Source: CAYYJS01 sp964472315
Lineage (GTDB): Bacteria; Verrucomicrobiota; Kiritimatiellia; UBA8416
Direction of reading: 5' to 3'
Length of the DNA stretch: 64,000 nt
NCBI GenBank assembly: GCA_964472315.1
Contig: CAYYJS010000001.1
Coordinates: forward strand, 79,947-143,946
Made by a program: the position numbers and the translations under genes
Notes under the pieces: model-generated
Seen by the model: the letters and a program-made list of their open reading frames with translations, nothing else
The model's database searches: none
Told to the model about the DNA's origin: nothing
Part shown: in pieces, positions 53,610-61,694 of the stretch
Layout of the letters: each line of letters begins with the position of its first letter
Numbering within the stretch: position 1 is the first letter of the stretch

Positions 53610-53805
53610 TTATCCCTGGAAGGCCTGATCCACCAGGCGGACATACCCGCCAACGGTGTTGCCGTCGTGCGTGGTCGAGTCACCCAGAATGAGGATGCGC
53701 TCGTTGGGTTTGAGTTCATAGACCTTCGGCTGTTCGAAGGCCGAGGCCGTTGTCCGGGCCAGCGCAAGCGTGGCCAGGAGGGGTGAGGATGTGGAGTGAT
53801 TTCAT
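53610..53805 (-). pseudogene. Frameshifted N-terminus of an SGNH/GDSL hydrolase
   Basis: From ATG 53805 the frame gives MKSLHIL, then needs a shift to continue as a signal peptide (PLLATLALARTTASA) followed by FEQPKVYELKPNERILILGD and STTHDGNTVGGYVRL. This includes the block-I GDS nucleophile motif (GDST) of SGNH hydrolases. A TAA at 53610 ends it after about 60 codons, far short of the 200 or more residues expected. So only the first catalytic block of a secreted esterase survives, with at least one frameshift. Confidence 0.65.
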
Positions 53806-53819
53806 ATTCTTGTTTCCTG

Positions 53820-54644
53820 TCATAGCGATTGGCCGCGACGTGCGGCCAACAGGGGTTGCAGGACGGTCGGCGCAACCAGATCCAGGTCCTGCCGCCGTTC
53901 GAGAAATGGCGCCACGTCCTGCTGGGCCAACTTCCAGTTCACCGACGCCAACCGTGTCGCGACCAGTTCCGTCCAATTCCGGTCTGTGACCGCGGGACCA
54001 TCCCAGCCGGTCTGTTGCAGGGCATTGCTGAGCAACCGAACGTTGGGCGTGGGCCAATCGGGAGCCGACAAGTACCAGGCAAGGTCATAAAGATCGCGGC
54101 CCTTCACGTACGACCGGGTCAGCACCGCGTGCAATTTGCCGGCCAACAAAGACGCGCGGTCATAGTGCAGAAGGTTCAGCATCACAAAGCGCCGCACGAC
54201 CCGCGTCGCCACCGCCGCACCCGCCGGCGGATTCGTGTCAATCTCCACCTTGACGGAGAACACCTCGTCGGCGTGCGGCGACAGCCGCAGTTCATGAAGC
54301 AGTCCCCGGAACTTCACAAATGCGGATGCCACGGTCGCGTTTGTCTTTGACTTCACCTCGACATCGTATGCCTCCGCCTGGAAATCCGCCTGTACCCCCC
54401 TCAGCAACGTCTCAAACCGGGCGTCCCCGTGCGGCGTGGTCAGCGAGAAGTCGAGGTCCTCCGAATACCGCGGAATCCCGAACAGGAACCGCAACGCCGT
54501 GCCGCCGACAAACGCCCAATTGGTGAACGCCCCATGGTCTTGCAGCGAAAGCAACACCCTCGCCTGGAGATATTCCCTGACCGTGCTCCGCCGGCGCGCA
54601 TCATCCGGTTGGTCCCGCAGTAGTTCCATCAACACCGGTTTCAT
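53820..54644 (-). CDS. abiEii: AbiEii-type nucleotidyltransferase toxin
   Basis: A 274-residue protein of the AbiEii/AbiGii toxin family. The catalytic NTase segment is WAFVGGTALRFLFGIPRYSE followed by DLDFSL (Gly-Gly at 47-48, metal-binding acidic residues at 61-66). Downstream are the conserved VEIDTNPPAGA and LLAGKLHAVLTRSYVKGRDL-YDL segments. AbiEii-type enzymes transfer GTP or CMP to RNA targets such as the tRNA acceptor stem and cause growth arrest during phage infection (type IV-like toxin-antitoxin/abortive infection). ATG 54644 follows the AbiEi stop by one base, so the two are translationally coupled. The gene appears intact. Confidence 0.9.
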   Translation of the reverse strand: MKPVLMELLRDQPDDARRRSTVREYLQARVLLSLQDHGAFTNWAFVGGTALRFLFGIPRYSEDLDFSLTTPHGDARFETLLRGVQADFQAEAYDVEVKSKTNATVASAFVKFRGLLHELRLSPHADEVFSVKVEIDTNPPAGAAVATRVVRRFVMLNLLHYDRASLLAGKLHAVLTRSYVKGRDLYDLAWYLSAPDWPTPNVRLLSNALQQTGWDGPAVTDRNWTELVATRLASVNWKLAQQDVAPFLERRQDLDLVAPTVLQPLLAARRGQSL

Positions 54645-54645
54645 C

Positions 54646-55269
54646 TCAGACCGCCTCCGTCGGCAGACGTTCGAGTCGCTCGACCGCGCGCAACACCTTG
54701 GCCGATCCGCTGTGCTCGGCCTCGACCCGCAACGCCGCCGCGTCGAATGCCCGCGACCGCTGGAGCCGCAGCTCCTCCAGAAACGCCACGTCATCGCTGT
54801 GTGGCGTCAGATACAGCAAGTCCACGAGCGCCTTCTGCGGTGTCGCCATCAGAACCCGTTGTCCGAGCGACACCTCGACCTCCGCGAAACCGCGGAACAG
54901 TCCCATGCTGACATGCCGAAACTGGAAACGGCCCAACGGATTCGCGATCTCTTCCGGCCGCCCCGTCGTGACCGAGGTAACAACCGGAACGTACTCCGGG
55001 ATCATCCCGTAGTGCGCCAATGCCGACTGCAAACTGACATACGACGACCTGCGAAGCGCGTTGGCCACCGCGAATGAGTGCGGCGCGACCTTCCGGTAGG
55101 GATCGGCCAACGCGTAGACCTGACGACGCAATTGAATGACCCGACCGGACCGAACCCAGCGCGAGAGTTGGCTACGCACGCCTGCCGGGGATTCCTCGCC
55201 TGCCAGGATTTGACCGGTTCGGAAAATCCCATGTTCAGGTACCTCGGCAGTCAATTCATCAAATTTCAT
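54646..55269 (-). CDS. abiEi: AbiEi-type antitoxin/repressor
   Basis: A 207-residue protein with an N-terminal winged helix (about 1-60: GIFRTGQILAGEESPAGVRS, then LSRWVRSGRVIQLRRQVYAL) and the AbiEi C-terminal antitoxin domain (SYVSLQSALAHYGMIPEYVP, VTSVTTGRPEEIANPLGRFQ, ATPQKALVDLLYL). Proteins of this family neutralise AbiEii and repress their own promoter. The start is ATG 55269; an ATG six codons upstream is possible. The palindromic GACACACATGTC at 55281-55292 lies directly upstream and could be an operator. Intact gene order AbiEi-AbiEii argues that this pair is functional although its surroundings are decayed. Confidence 0.9.
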   Translation of the reverse strand: MKFDELTAEVPEHGIFRTGQILAGEESPAGVRSQLSRWVRSGRVIQLRRQVYALADPYRKVAPHSFAVANALRRSSYVSLQSALAHYGMIPEYVPVVTSVTTGRPEEIANPLGRFQFRHVSMGLFRGFAEVEVSLGQRVLMATPQKALVDLLYLTPHSDDVAFLEELRLQRSRAFDAAALRVEAEHSGSAKVLRAVERLERLPTEAV

Positions 55270-55554
55270 GGCGCTAAGTTGACACACATGTCGAGTTACT
55301 GCAACAGAAATATGCCATGAGATATTGGGAACAGTTCGTCGACCAGCGGCGAGTACGATCCCTGTCCCATCCGGTTCAATTTCTGGGCAGAAGCCGACTC
55401 ACTGCCCCTGTTGGACGAGTAAGTCGATCGGTTAACCCTGCTCTGTTACCTGAACATGATGATGGTGCGCTTACACGCTTATGCCACCCGCTTGATCGAA
55501 AGTCGGGTTAGCTGAGCGCGTTCAGGATAAATGATGGAGGGCGCTTCCCCTTCG
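55270..55554. other. Intergenic region with a possible gene remnant
   Basis: The plus strand contains a short frame with coding-like third positions, about 55322-55423, reading GEYDPCPIRFNFWAEADSLP and LLDE-stop. It lacks a start and a recognisable family; it could be the C-terminus of a deleted gene. The rest of the stretch shows the AbiEi upstream palindrome and nothing else convincing. Confidence 0.25.
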
Positions 55555-57087
55555 CTACGGTTCTACTCGCAGTCCACCTCCGTAGGCGGATCGGATGGCC
55601 TCCTCCATGTGCGTGACCTCAGCATCGGACAAGAACTCGAAGTGGCTGGCGCGTCTCCGCACCGAGAGCCGACCGTTGTTCTGCAAACAAGCCTGGATGA
55701 AGAGGTCGATCTTACGGTCCGGCATATCGATGATCTCTTGGATGGCCTGCTTTGTCGCTTCATAGCTGGCGAGGAAGGCCAGTTCCTGCACGAGTTCGGT
55801 GTCGATGGTCTGCTCGATACACCGGAACAGCGCTTCCGTCTGCGGGGTCATGTCGATGAATCGATACCAGTTGGCCGTGTCGTTCTGCACGGTCATGCGG
55901 CCTTGCCCGTCCATCGAGTATTCGACGAGTGCCATCAGCGGACGAGAGAATGACTCCAACGATCCATCGTAGTCGGCGAGGTTCTTCAACATGGCGGCCG
56001 ACACGGGGAAGATGATGCCCGCGGGGGTGAACTTGCGCCGGGCGAGGATGTTGTGGATCAGGAAACGGTGAATGCGGCCATTCCCATCCTCGAACGGGTG
56101 CAGGAAGACAAACCCATAGGCCACGGCCGCGGCATGGACCACGGCGGAAACGCCCCCCGTGTCCAACCGCTTGTGGGCTGCTACCAGTCCATCCATTAAC
56201 CCGACCAGATCCCCCGGTTTGGGGCAGACGAAATGGACCTTCTCTTTTTGCGGCCCGACCGTCTCACCAACATAGTTCTGGCCGGTCCGGTAATCGGGAT
56301 CCCGGAATCGCGGATCGACGATGCGGTTCTGCAAGTCCAGCAACCGGCCCTTCTCGCAGAAGTCTTCTTTTTCCGCGAGTTGAAGCAGCACAACGAACCG
56401 CTCCGTTCGGGTTGAATTAGGCTTGAGGTGTTCGATCTCGAAGGACGACTTCGTCTCCTTCGTGTACAGATAGCTCATGGCCCGCTTCAGCAACTGGGGT
56501 GAGTAGATGGAGACGATCTTCTGGCATCGTGCAGGCAGGTCGGCCTTCTCGAACCCGCGCAACGTATCGGTTCTTCGGATCGTCGGGCAGAATTGAGCGT
56601 TCCCCAACAGGTTGTCGTTGATGCGCTGGCGGCGAACCGGGCGGGGAACCGTCACCGTGTAGTACTCGTCCGGATCGAGCAGATCGACGTATCCGCCGGT
56701 CTTCAGGTTGTCCAGGTGGAGTGCTGAACCGGTGAGCATCTCGTACAGAAACCACAGTCGGCGGGAGTACTTGCCCCTCGGTGCAGAAGCGACGTATTGC
56801 TGGACTTCCTCGAGAGGGGCCGCCTTGAAAACGCTGGCGAGAATGGCCAGGTTTGTTCCGTCGTACTTGAGTGCGAACTCCAGATGATCGCCCAGTGTGT
56901 CCCCAGGCCAGTACCTGGCCGGGTAGACCTCCTCAATCCAGCCCGCAGTCGCATCGATCCTGTGCGTGTTCCCAGTGGCGACATAGGACTGATGCCAGTT
57001 TGGCATCGCATCAAGTTGGAACCTGGCAATGAGCTCAACGTACCCAGCCGGACGCATTCCCGTTGCCTGTAAATCGCGCTTAGTCAT
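55555..57087 (-). CDS. Fic-domain AMP-transferase family protein
   Basis: A 510-residue protein with a central Fic core: HPFEDGNGRIHRF at 330-342 contains the full HPFx(D/E)GNGR motif needed for nucleotide transfer (AMPylation) to target hydroxyls. An alpha-inhibitory-like helix precedes the core (KETKSSFEIEH, Ser215-xxx-Glu219), but the residue after the Glu is His220 where Gly or Asn is usual. N-terminal residues 1-150 are helical and possibly target-binding; the C-terminal 120 residues look like a winged helix (RKIDLFIQACLQNNGRLSVR). CGGAGGGG fixes the ATG. A good sigma-70 promoter and a tandem repeat lie upstream. It is a stand-alone stress or toxin-type regulator; the target is unknown. 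Confidence 0.9.
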   Translation of the reverse strand: MTKRDLQATGMRPAGYVELIARFQLDAMPNWHQSYVATGNTHRIDATAGWIEEVYPARYWPGDTLGDHLEFALKYDGTNLAILASVFKAAPLEEVQQYVASAPRGKYSRRLWFLYEMLTGSALHLDNLKTGGYVDLLDPDEYYTVTVPRPVRRQRINDNLLGNAQFCPTIRRTDTLRGFEKADLPARCQKIVSIYSPQLLKRAMSYLYTKETKSSFEIEHLKPNSTRTERFVVLLQLAEKEDFCEKGRLLDLQNRIVDPRFRDPDYRTGQNYVGETVGPQKEKVHFVCPKPGDLVGLMDGLVAAHKRLDTGGVSAVVHAAAVAYGFVFLHPFEDGNGRIHRFLIHNILARRKFTPAGIIFPVSAAMLKNLADYDGSLESFSRPLMALVEYSMDGQGRMTVQNDTANWYRFIDMTPQTEALFRCIEQTIDTELVQELAFLASYEATKQAIQEIIDMPDRKIDLFIQACLQNNGRLSVRRRASHFEFLSDAEVTHMEEAIRSAYGGGLRVEP

Positions 57088-57120
57088 GACCCCTCCGTGA
57101 AAAAGAAGATTTATCGGTGA

Positions 57121-57148
57121 ATAATACGCCAGAACCGCTAATGGTCAA
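57121..57148 (-). promoter_or_regulatory. Sigma-70 promoter of the Fic gene
   Basis: On the minus strand, -35 TTGACC (57148-57143), a 16-bp spacer, and -10 TATTAT (57126-57121) match the consensus at five and five of six positions. The start of transcription would be near 57114, about 27 bases before the Fic ATG. Confidence 0.65.
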
Positions 57149-57174
57149 GAAAAACACGCCAGAAAAACACGCCG
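57149..57174. repeat. 13-bp tandem direct repeat next to the Fic promoter
   Basis: GAAAAACACGCCA (57149-57161) is repeated as GAAAAACACGCCG (57162-57174), directly abutting the -35 box. A related CGCCAGAA occurs within the promoter spacer (57127-57134). The placement suggests a binding site for a regulator; none is encoded nearby unless the Fic C-terminal winged helix is autoregulatory. The rest of 57175-57414 shows no gene; a possible feoA promoter (TTGCGG, 18 bp, TATTGT) lies near 57330-57360. Confidence 0.5.
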
Positions 57175-57414
57175 GTATCGCTTGCCACCGATTGTCTGTG
57201 CGAAATGCGCCTGATCAGGGAAAACATGTCAGAAACGGAAGGTGCAAAGAAATTCGCGCCTTAACCGGTCTCGCTTACACGATCCCGTCCGCATCCCTCT
57301 GTCTGATTGTGGTGTCTGATTTTGGTTGCGGCGGGGGTGCGTGTCGCGTTATTGTTTGATGCCTAAAACATTTTCGGTTGTGTTTCCCGGCGCGATGACG
57401 GAGGTGGAGACGTA

Positions 57415-57747
57415 GTGAAGATCAGGCACTTGGCCATAGGGTCTCAGGCTCGCGTAATGGGGTTCGTGACGCCTGACCGGGACTATCGTCAGAAGTTGTT
57501 GCGCATGGGGCTTGTGCGCGGCGCGATGCTGACCGTGATCCGCAAAGCGCCGTTGGGCGATCCGGTCGAGATCGAGCTGCACGGCTACAAGCTCATGCTG
57601 CGTCAGGCCGAGGCTGACGCCGTCGAGGTGGAGCTTGTGGTTGCCGCGAGTGTATGCCGCCGCCGGTGGCGGTTCGGCTGGCGCCGGCACGGCGGATGCG
57701 CTCGGAGCGGGGTGGTTCCAATCAAGGCCGATGGGCAACCGGCGTGA
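57415..57747 (+). CDS. feoA: FeoA ferrous-iron transport accessory protein
   Basis: A 110-residue protein. The first 75 residues are a FeoA SH3-like domain: HLAIGSQARVMGFV, YRQKLLRMGLVRGAMLTVIR, PLGDPVEIELHGYKLMLR, then AEADAVEVEL. The remaining 35 residues are Arg/Trp/Cys-rich (VCRRRWRFGWRRHGGCARSG) and lie beyond the usual FeoA end, making this a slightly long family member. FeoA binds the FeoB G-domain region and supports Fe(II) uptake. The start is GTG 57415, supported by GGAGGTGGAG upstream. Its stop overlaps the feoB start (GTGA), so the pair is translationally coupled. Iron-dependent control is likely but no Fur box was confirmed. Confidence 0.9.
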   Translation: MKIRHLAIGSQARVMGFVTPDRDYRQKLLRMGLVRGAMLTVIRKAPLGDPVEIELHGYKLMLRQAEADAVEVELVVAASVCRRRWRFGWRRHGGCARSGVVPIKADGQPA

Positions 57748-60050
57748 AGCCATCGATCACCATCGCGGTCGCCGGCAATCCGAACTGCGGCAAGACGACC
57801 GTCTTCAACGCGTTGACCGGGGCGCGGCAACGGGTCGGCAACTGGCCCGGCGTCACCGTCGAACGTGTCGAGGGGGAATACCGCCACGCGGACCGCGACG
57901 TGCGCGTCGTGGACCTGCCGGGAATCTACTCGTTCTCGGCGTTCTCGCCCGACGAGAAGGTCGCGCGCGAATACATTCTGCGCGAGCACCCCGACGTCGT
58001 TGTCAACATCGTCGATGCCACCAACCTCGAACGCAACCTGTATCTGACGACGCAGTTGCTCGAGATTCATGTGCCGGTCGTGGTCGGGCTGAATATGATG
58101 GATCTGGCGCGGCAGCGCGGGATCGGGATCGAAGTCGATCATCTGGCCCGGCATCTGGGATGTCCGGTCGTGCCGCTTTCGGCCAACCGGGGCGTGGGGA
58201 TGGAGGAACTCCGGGCCGCCATACACGACGTGGCGCAAAGCCACCATATGCCGGGCACGCAGGTGGCGTACGATTCCGAGGTGGAGGAGTCCCTGTCGCT
58301 GCTGAAAGCCCATGTCGCCGACAAGGCGGCGGCCGCGGGTGTCGATGCGCGCTGGCTTGCGATCAAGCTGCTCGAGCATGACGAGATTGCGCGCGAGTAC
58401 GTCGGGCACGATGCCGACGCGCTGGTGGCGGCGGAAGCGGCGCGGATCCGGAAGCATACGGGCGAGGATATCGACGTCGTGGTGGCCGACGGACGTTACG
58501 GATTCATTCACGGACTGGCGCGCGACGTGGTGCGTCACGAGAACCGCTTGCGCCGCACGGTGTCGGACGCCATCGACCGGGTCGTCCTGCATCGGGCGTT
58601 GGGGATACCGCTGTTTCTGTTGTCGCTTTACGTCATGTTCGTCCTGACGATCAACGTCGGCGGGCCGTTCATCGCGTTCTTCGACATCCTTTGCGGAACG
58701 GTGTTTGTCGACGGCCCCCGCGCGCTGTTGGAGCATGTCGCGGCGCCGGTCTGGCTGACGGCGCTGCTTGCGGATGGGGTGGGGGGAGGCATCCAGACGG
58801 TATCCACCTTCATTCCGCCGATCTTCTTCATCTTCCTCTGTCTGTCGTTTCTGGAAGACTCCGGCTACATGGCGCGCGCGGCGTTTGTGATGGACCGCCT
58901 GCTGATGACGATCGGGCTGCCGGGCAAGGCGTTCCTCCCGATGCTGGTGGGCTTCGGCTGCAACGTGCCGGCCATCCTCGCGGCGCGTACGCTGGAGAAC
59001 GAGCGCGACCGTGTGCTGACGGTCCTGATCAACCCGTTCATGTCCTGCGGCGCCCGACTGCCGGTCTATGCGCTATTCGCCGCCGCGTTTTTCCCGCGGC
59101 ATGGCAGCGCGCTTGTCTTCGGCCTCTACGCGACGGGCATCGTCGTCGCGATTCTCTCGGGCCTGCTGTTCAAGCACACCGTGCTGCGCGGGGAGCCGAC
59201 GACGTTCGTCATGGAACTCCCGCCGTATCACATGCCGACCTGCCGGGGCATCCTGCACCATACCTGGCACAACCTGCAGGGGTTCATCGTGCGCGCCGGG
59301 CGGGTCATTCTGATCGTCGTGATACTCATGGGCATGCTCAATTCCGGCGGCGGCGAACGGGGTTCGCTGTTCGAGCGGGCCGCGCGACGCCTGACCCCGA
59401 TCTTCCGTCCGATGGGGATCACCGACGACAACTGGCCGGCGACGGTTGGCCTGTTCACGGGGGTGTTCGCCAAGGAGGCCGTGGTCGGGACGCTGGATGC
59501 GCTCTACCAGCAGGTCGACGACCGCGCGGCGCCGGACACCGGCCCGGATGCGACGCCGTTCGCCTTCTGGGGCGGCGTGCGGCGTGCGTTTCTGGCGATT
59601 CCGGACGGGTTTCGCGGGTTTACGACGTCGCTCGTCGATCCGACAGGACTGGGCGTCGCCGTACGCGCCATCGAGGACGAAGGCGCCGCGGCCGCGGCCG
59701 TCGATGTGCGGCGCGGCACGTTTCGGTCGATGCGTCGGTTTTTCCCCGACCGGGTGGCGTCTGTCGCCTACGTGCTGTTCATCCTGCTTTACATGCCGTG
59801 CATCGCGGCCATCGGCGCGATCTATCGCGAGGCGCGGTTGCGGTGGACGCTGTTCGCGGTGGCGTATCAGACCGGGGTGGCGTGGATCGTGGCCACGCTG
59901 TGCTATCAACTCGGCACGTTCTTCCAGCATCCGACGACGTCCCTGTTCTGGGTGAGCTTCTGCGTGGCGATCATGCTTGCCGTGGGTGTCGGGTTGCGTA
60001 TATGCGGTCGGCGTTGGAAGCGCGGCGAGCCGGGCGAATCGATCGGCTAA
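57744..60050 (+). CDS. feoB: FeoB ferrous-iron transporter
   Basis: A 768-residue inner-membrane protein. The N-terminal GTPase domain has G1 GNPNCGKTT (residues 10-18), G2 in NWPGVTVE, G3 DLPGIYSFS and G4 NMMD. A helical GDI-like segment (about 165-270) follows, then two Gate/Nucleoside-recognition membrane halves, including FLPMLVGFGCNVPAI and the CGARLPVYALFAAAF signature. The length is typical. The start is GTG 57744, overlapping the feoA stop. It imports Fe(II) across the inner membrane under anoxic or microoxic conditions, in line with an anaerobic lifestyle. No FeoC is visible. A TonB-like gene follows after 39 bp. Confidence 0.95.
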   Translation: MKPSITIAVAGNPNCGKTTVFNALTGARQRVGNWPGVTVERVEGEYRHADRDVRVVDLPGIYSFSAFSPDEKVAREYILREHPDVVVNIVDATNLERNLYLTTQLLEIHVPVVVGLNMMDLARQRGIGIEVDHLARHLGCPVVPLSANRGVGMEELRAAIHDVAQSHHMPGTQVAYDSEVEESLSLLKAHVADKAAAAGVDARWLAIKLLEHDEIAREYVGHDADALVAAEAARIRKHTGEDIDVVVADGRYGFIHGLARDVVRHENRLRRTVSDAIDRVVLHRALGIPLFLLSLYVMFVLTINVGGPFIAFFDILCGTVFVDGPRALLEHVAAPVWLTALLADGVGGGIQTVSTFIPPIFFIFLCLSFLEDSGYMARAAFVMDRLLMTIGLPGKAFLPMLVGFGCNVPAILAARTLENERDRVLTVLINPFMSCGARLPVYALFAAAFFPRHGSALVFGLYATGIVVAILSGLLFKHTVLRGEPTTFVMELPPYHMPTCRGILHHTWHNLQGFIVRAGRVILIVVILMGMLNSGGGERGSLFERAARRLTPIFRPMGITDDNWPATVGLFTGVFAKEAVVGTLDALYQQVDDRAAPDTGPDATPFAFWGGVRRAFLAIPDGFRGFTTSLVDPTGLGVAVRAIEDEGAAAAAVDVRRGTFRSMRRFFPDRVASVAYVLFILLYMPCIAAIGAIYREARLRWTLFAVAYQTGVAWIVATLCYQLGTFFQHPTTSLFWVSFCVAIMLAVGVGLRICGRRWKRGEPGESIG

Positions 60051-60089
60051 CCTATTGCCGTCCGCCCCGATCCGCGCTAGAGTTGGACC

Positions 60090-60773
60090 ATGCGACATTC
60101 CTTTTGGCGGTACTGCAAGGTGGTGGCGATCGTCCATGTGGCGATCGTGCTGCTGTTTACCGGCTTCGGATGGATCAGGAGTTTGTTCCGGAAGAAGCCG
60201 GAACTGATCCTGCCGATCGAATTTGTCGTGGATGTCACGCCCCAGGCGGAAGCCGTCACCCTGCAGGCGCCCCCGGAACCGCCCCGGCCGCCCGATCCCC
60301 CGCCGCCGGATGAGGTCATTATCCCCGAAAAGATCGTGAAGCCGCCGCGCGAGAAGAAGAAGATCGAGATCGGCAAGCGGGTCAACCGTCCCGCCGAGAA
60401 GCCCCGGCCCGACAAACCCCGTTTGACGCCCCAGGAGATCGCGCGGCTGTTGGCGATGGGCGCCAAACCGAGCGACCATACCGTGGTGCCGGATGAGGAT
60501 CAGCGGTGCATGGCGCGTATTCGCGACACGCTGCACGCGGCCTGGCTCGAGCCCAGCGCCGAGGCCGCCATCGGACGGGAGTCGTTGTTGACGATCCGCC
60601 TGGGCCGCGACGGGCGCATCACGGGTGGCGAGCTGGAGCGGTCGTCGGGCAGCCGGGAACTCGATACATCCGTGCTGCAGGTCCTGCAGACCGTGCGCAC
60701 GATTTCCGGGTTGACGCCGGGGTTTGTGGCGCGCTACCCGGCGGTGACGATCGCGTTCACGGTCGAGCCGTAA
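60090..60773 (+). CDS. TonB-family energy-transducing protein
   Basis: A 227-residue protein with one N-terminal membrane helix (about 11-29, VVAIVHVAIVLLFTGF), a proline/lysine-rich periplasmic linker (APPEPPRPPDPPPPDEVIIP, then KPPREKKKIEIGKRVNRPAE) and a C-terminal alpha/beta domain (about 140-227). The C-terminal domain reads CMARIRDTLHAAWLEPS, LTIRLGRDGRITGGELERSS and YPAVTIAFTVEP, as in TonB/TolA C-terminal domains. It would transmit motor energy to outer-membrane partners. It is encoded 39 bp after feoB, and the only TolQ/ExbD genes in the window lie 31 kb away on the other strand, so its motor partner is open. Confidence 0.85.
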   Translation: MRHSFWRYCKVVAIVHVAIVLLFTGFGWIRSLFRKKPELILPIEFVVDVTPQAEAVTLQAPPEPPRPPDPPPPDEVIIPEKIVKPPREKKKIEIGKRVNRPAEKPRPDKPRLTPQEIARLLAMGAKPSDHTVVPDEDQRCMARIRDTLHAAWLEPSAEAAIGRESLLTIRLGRDGRITGGELERSSGSRELDTSVLQVLQTVRTISGLTPGFVARYPAVTIAFTVEP

Positions 60774-60878
60774 CGGATCGATTCGATGGTCCCGACGGGG
60801 CGGTACGTGGGAGGGCGGTGGGGCGGCGATTTTTTCCGATTGTCGCCGCGTCTCGCATGTGAGACAATAGCTCAGGTG

Positions 60879-61601
60879 ATGAATATGCATTCGATAGGGT
60901 TCACAGGTCATGGCCGAGGCGTTCTGGGGGCGCTTGCATGCCTTGTCTTGGCCTGTCGTGCGTCGGGCGATGTGATTGTGGCCGAACACGATTGGGATAC
61001 GACACCGCTTGGCACCAACGTGGCGCCGTGGTGGACGCAAGATAGCGCGTCGTCGCTGGCCGTGGTCAGCAATGCCCCGCACAACAGCAACTGGTTGAAG
61101 ATCACACCGACGGCCCCGGATGCGTGGCAGGACACGATCGGCGTGGATGCGAATGACCTATACGTCGGGACGTGGAGCACGAACATGTGGGTGTCGTTCG
61201 ACTTCTGGTCCGCGGGGGCTGCGCCGGACGAGATCGAAGTGCGCTGGCAGGGGGCGAAGACGACCAATATATGGGGGTTCTCGTTGCCGGTGGTACCGGC
61301 GCAGGGTAGACAATGGACATCGTTCGAGGCGTCATTCGCATACGCGGACGGGAAATGGGAAGGCAGTCTTGGCGGCGATGGCGAGGACTATCTGGCCGAC
61401 TTGGATTCCATCGATTGGATCGGCGTCTATATTTTTCGCGACGACGACGAATCGGATGTCTACGGGCTGGACGATTCCAAACTGACGGTTCCCGAGCCGG
61501 AGGAGTATGCCATGCTGCTGGCATGCCTCGCGACGGCGTTGATGCTCTACCGGCGACGGCACATCGCGGAGACGGTTGGGGTCGGCGCAATCGACGGGTG
61601 A
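60879..61601 (+). CDS. PEP-CTERM-anchored exported protein
   Basis: A 240-residue protein with an N-terminal signal peptide (LGALACLVLACRASG-DV), a beta-rich body (WVSFDFWSAGAAPDEIEVRW, WEGSLGGDGEDYLADLDSID) and a C-terminal sorting signal: VPEPEEYAML, a hydrophobic helix and an RRR tail. PEP-CTERM proteins are processed by an exosortase (EpsH-type) and usually associate with exopolysaccharide production or the cell surface. No exosortase is in the window. The body resembles a LamG-like or choice-of-anchor domain. The start is ATG 60879 (AGGTG close upstream); a second ATG lies six bases on. It stands alone on the plus strand between tonB and bamD. Confidence 0.85.
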   Translation: MNMHSIGFTGHGRGVLGALACLVLACRASGDVIVAEHDWDTTPLGTNVAPWWTQDSASSLAVVSNAPHNSNWLKITPTAPDAWQDTIGVDANDLYVGTWSTNMWVSFDFWSAGAAPDEIEVRWQGAKTTNIWGFSLPVVPAQGRQWTSFEASFAYADGKWEGSLGGDGEDYLADLDSIDWIGVYIFRDDDESDVYGLDDSKLTVPEPEEYAMLLACLATALMLYRRRHIAETVGVGAIDG

Positions 61602-61694
61602 CGGGCGGTGACGGGGCGCTGCCGGATGCCGTCGTCCATGCGCATCCCTCCATTTGGCTTGACCGCGGCGCGTGTACGCCGGTAGTTTGCCGCC

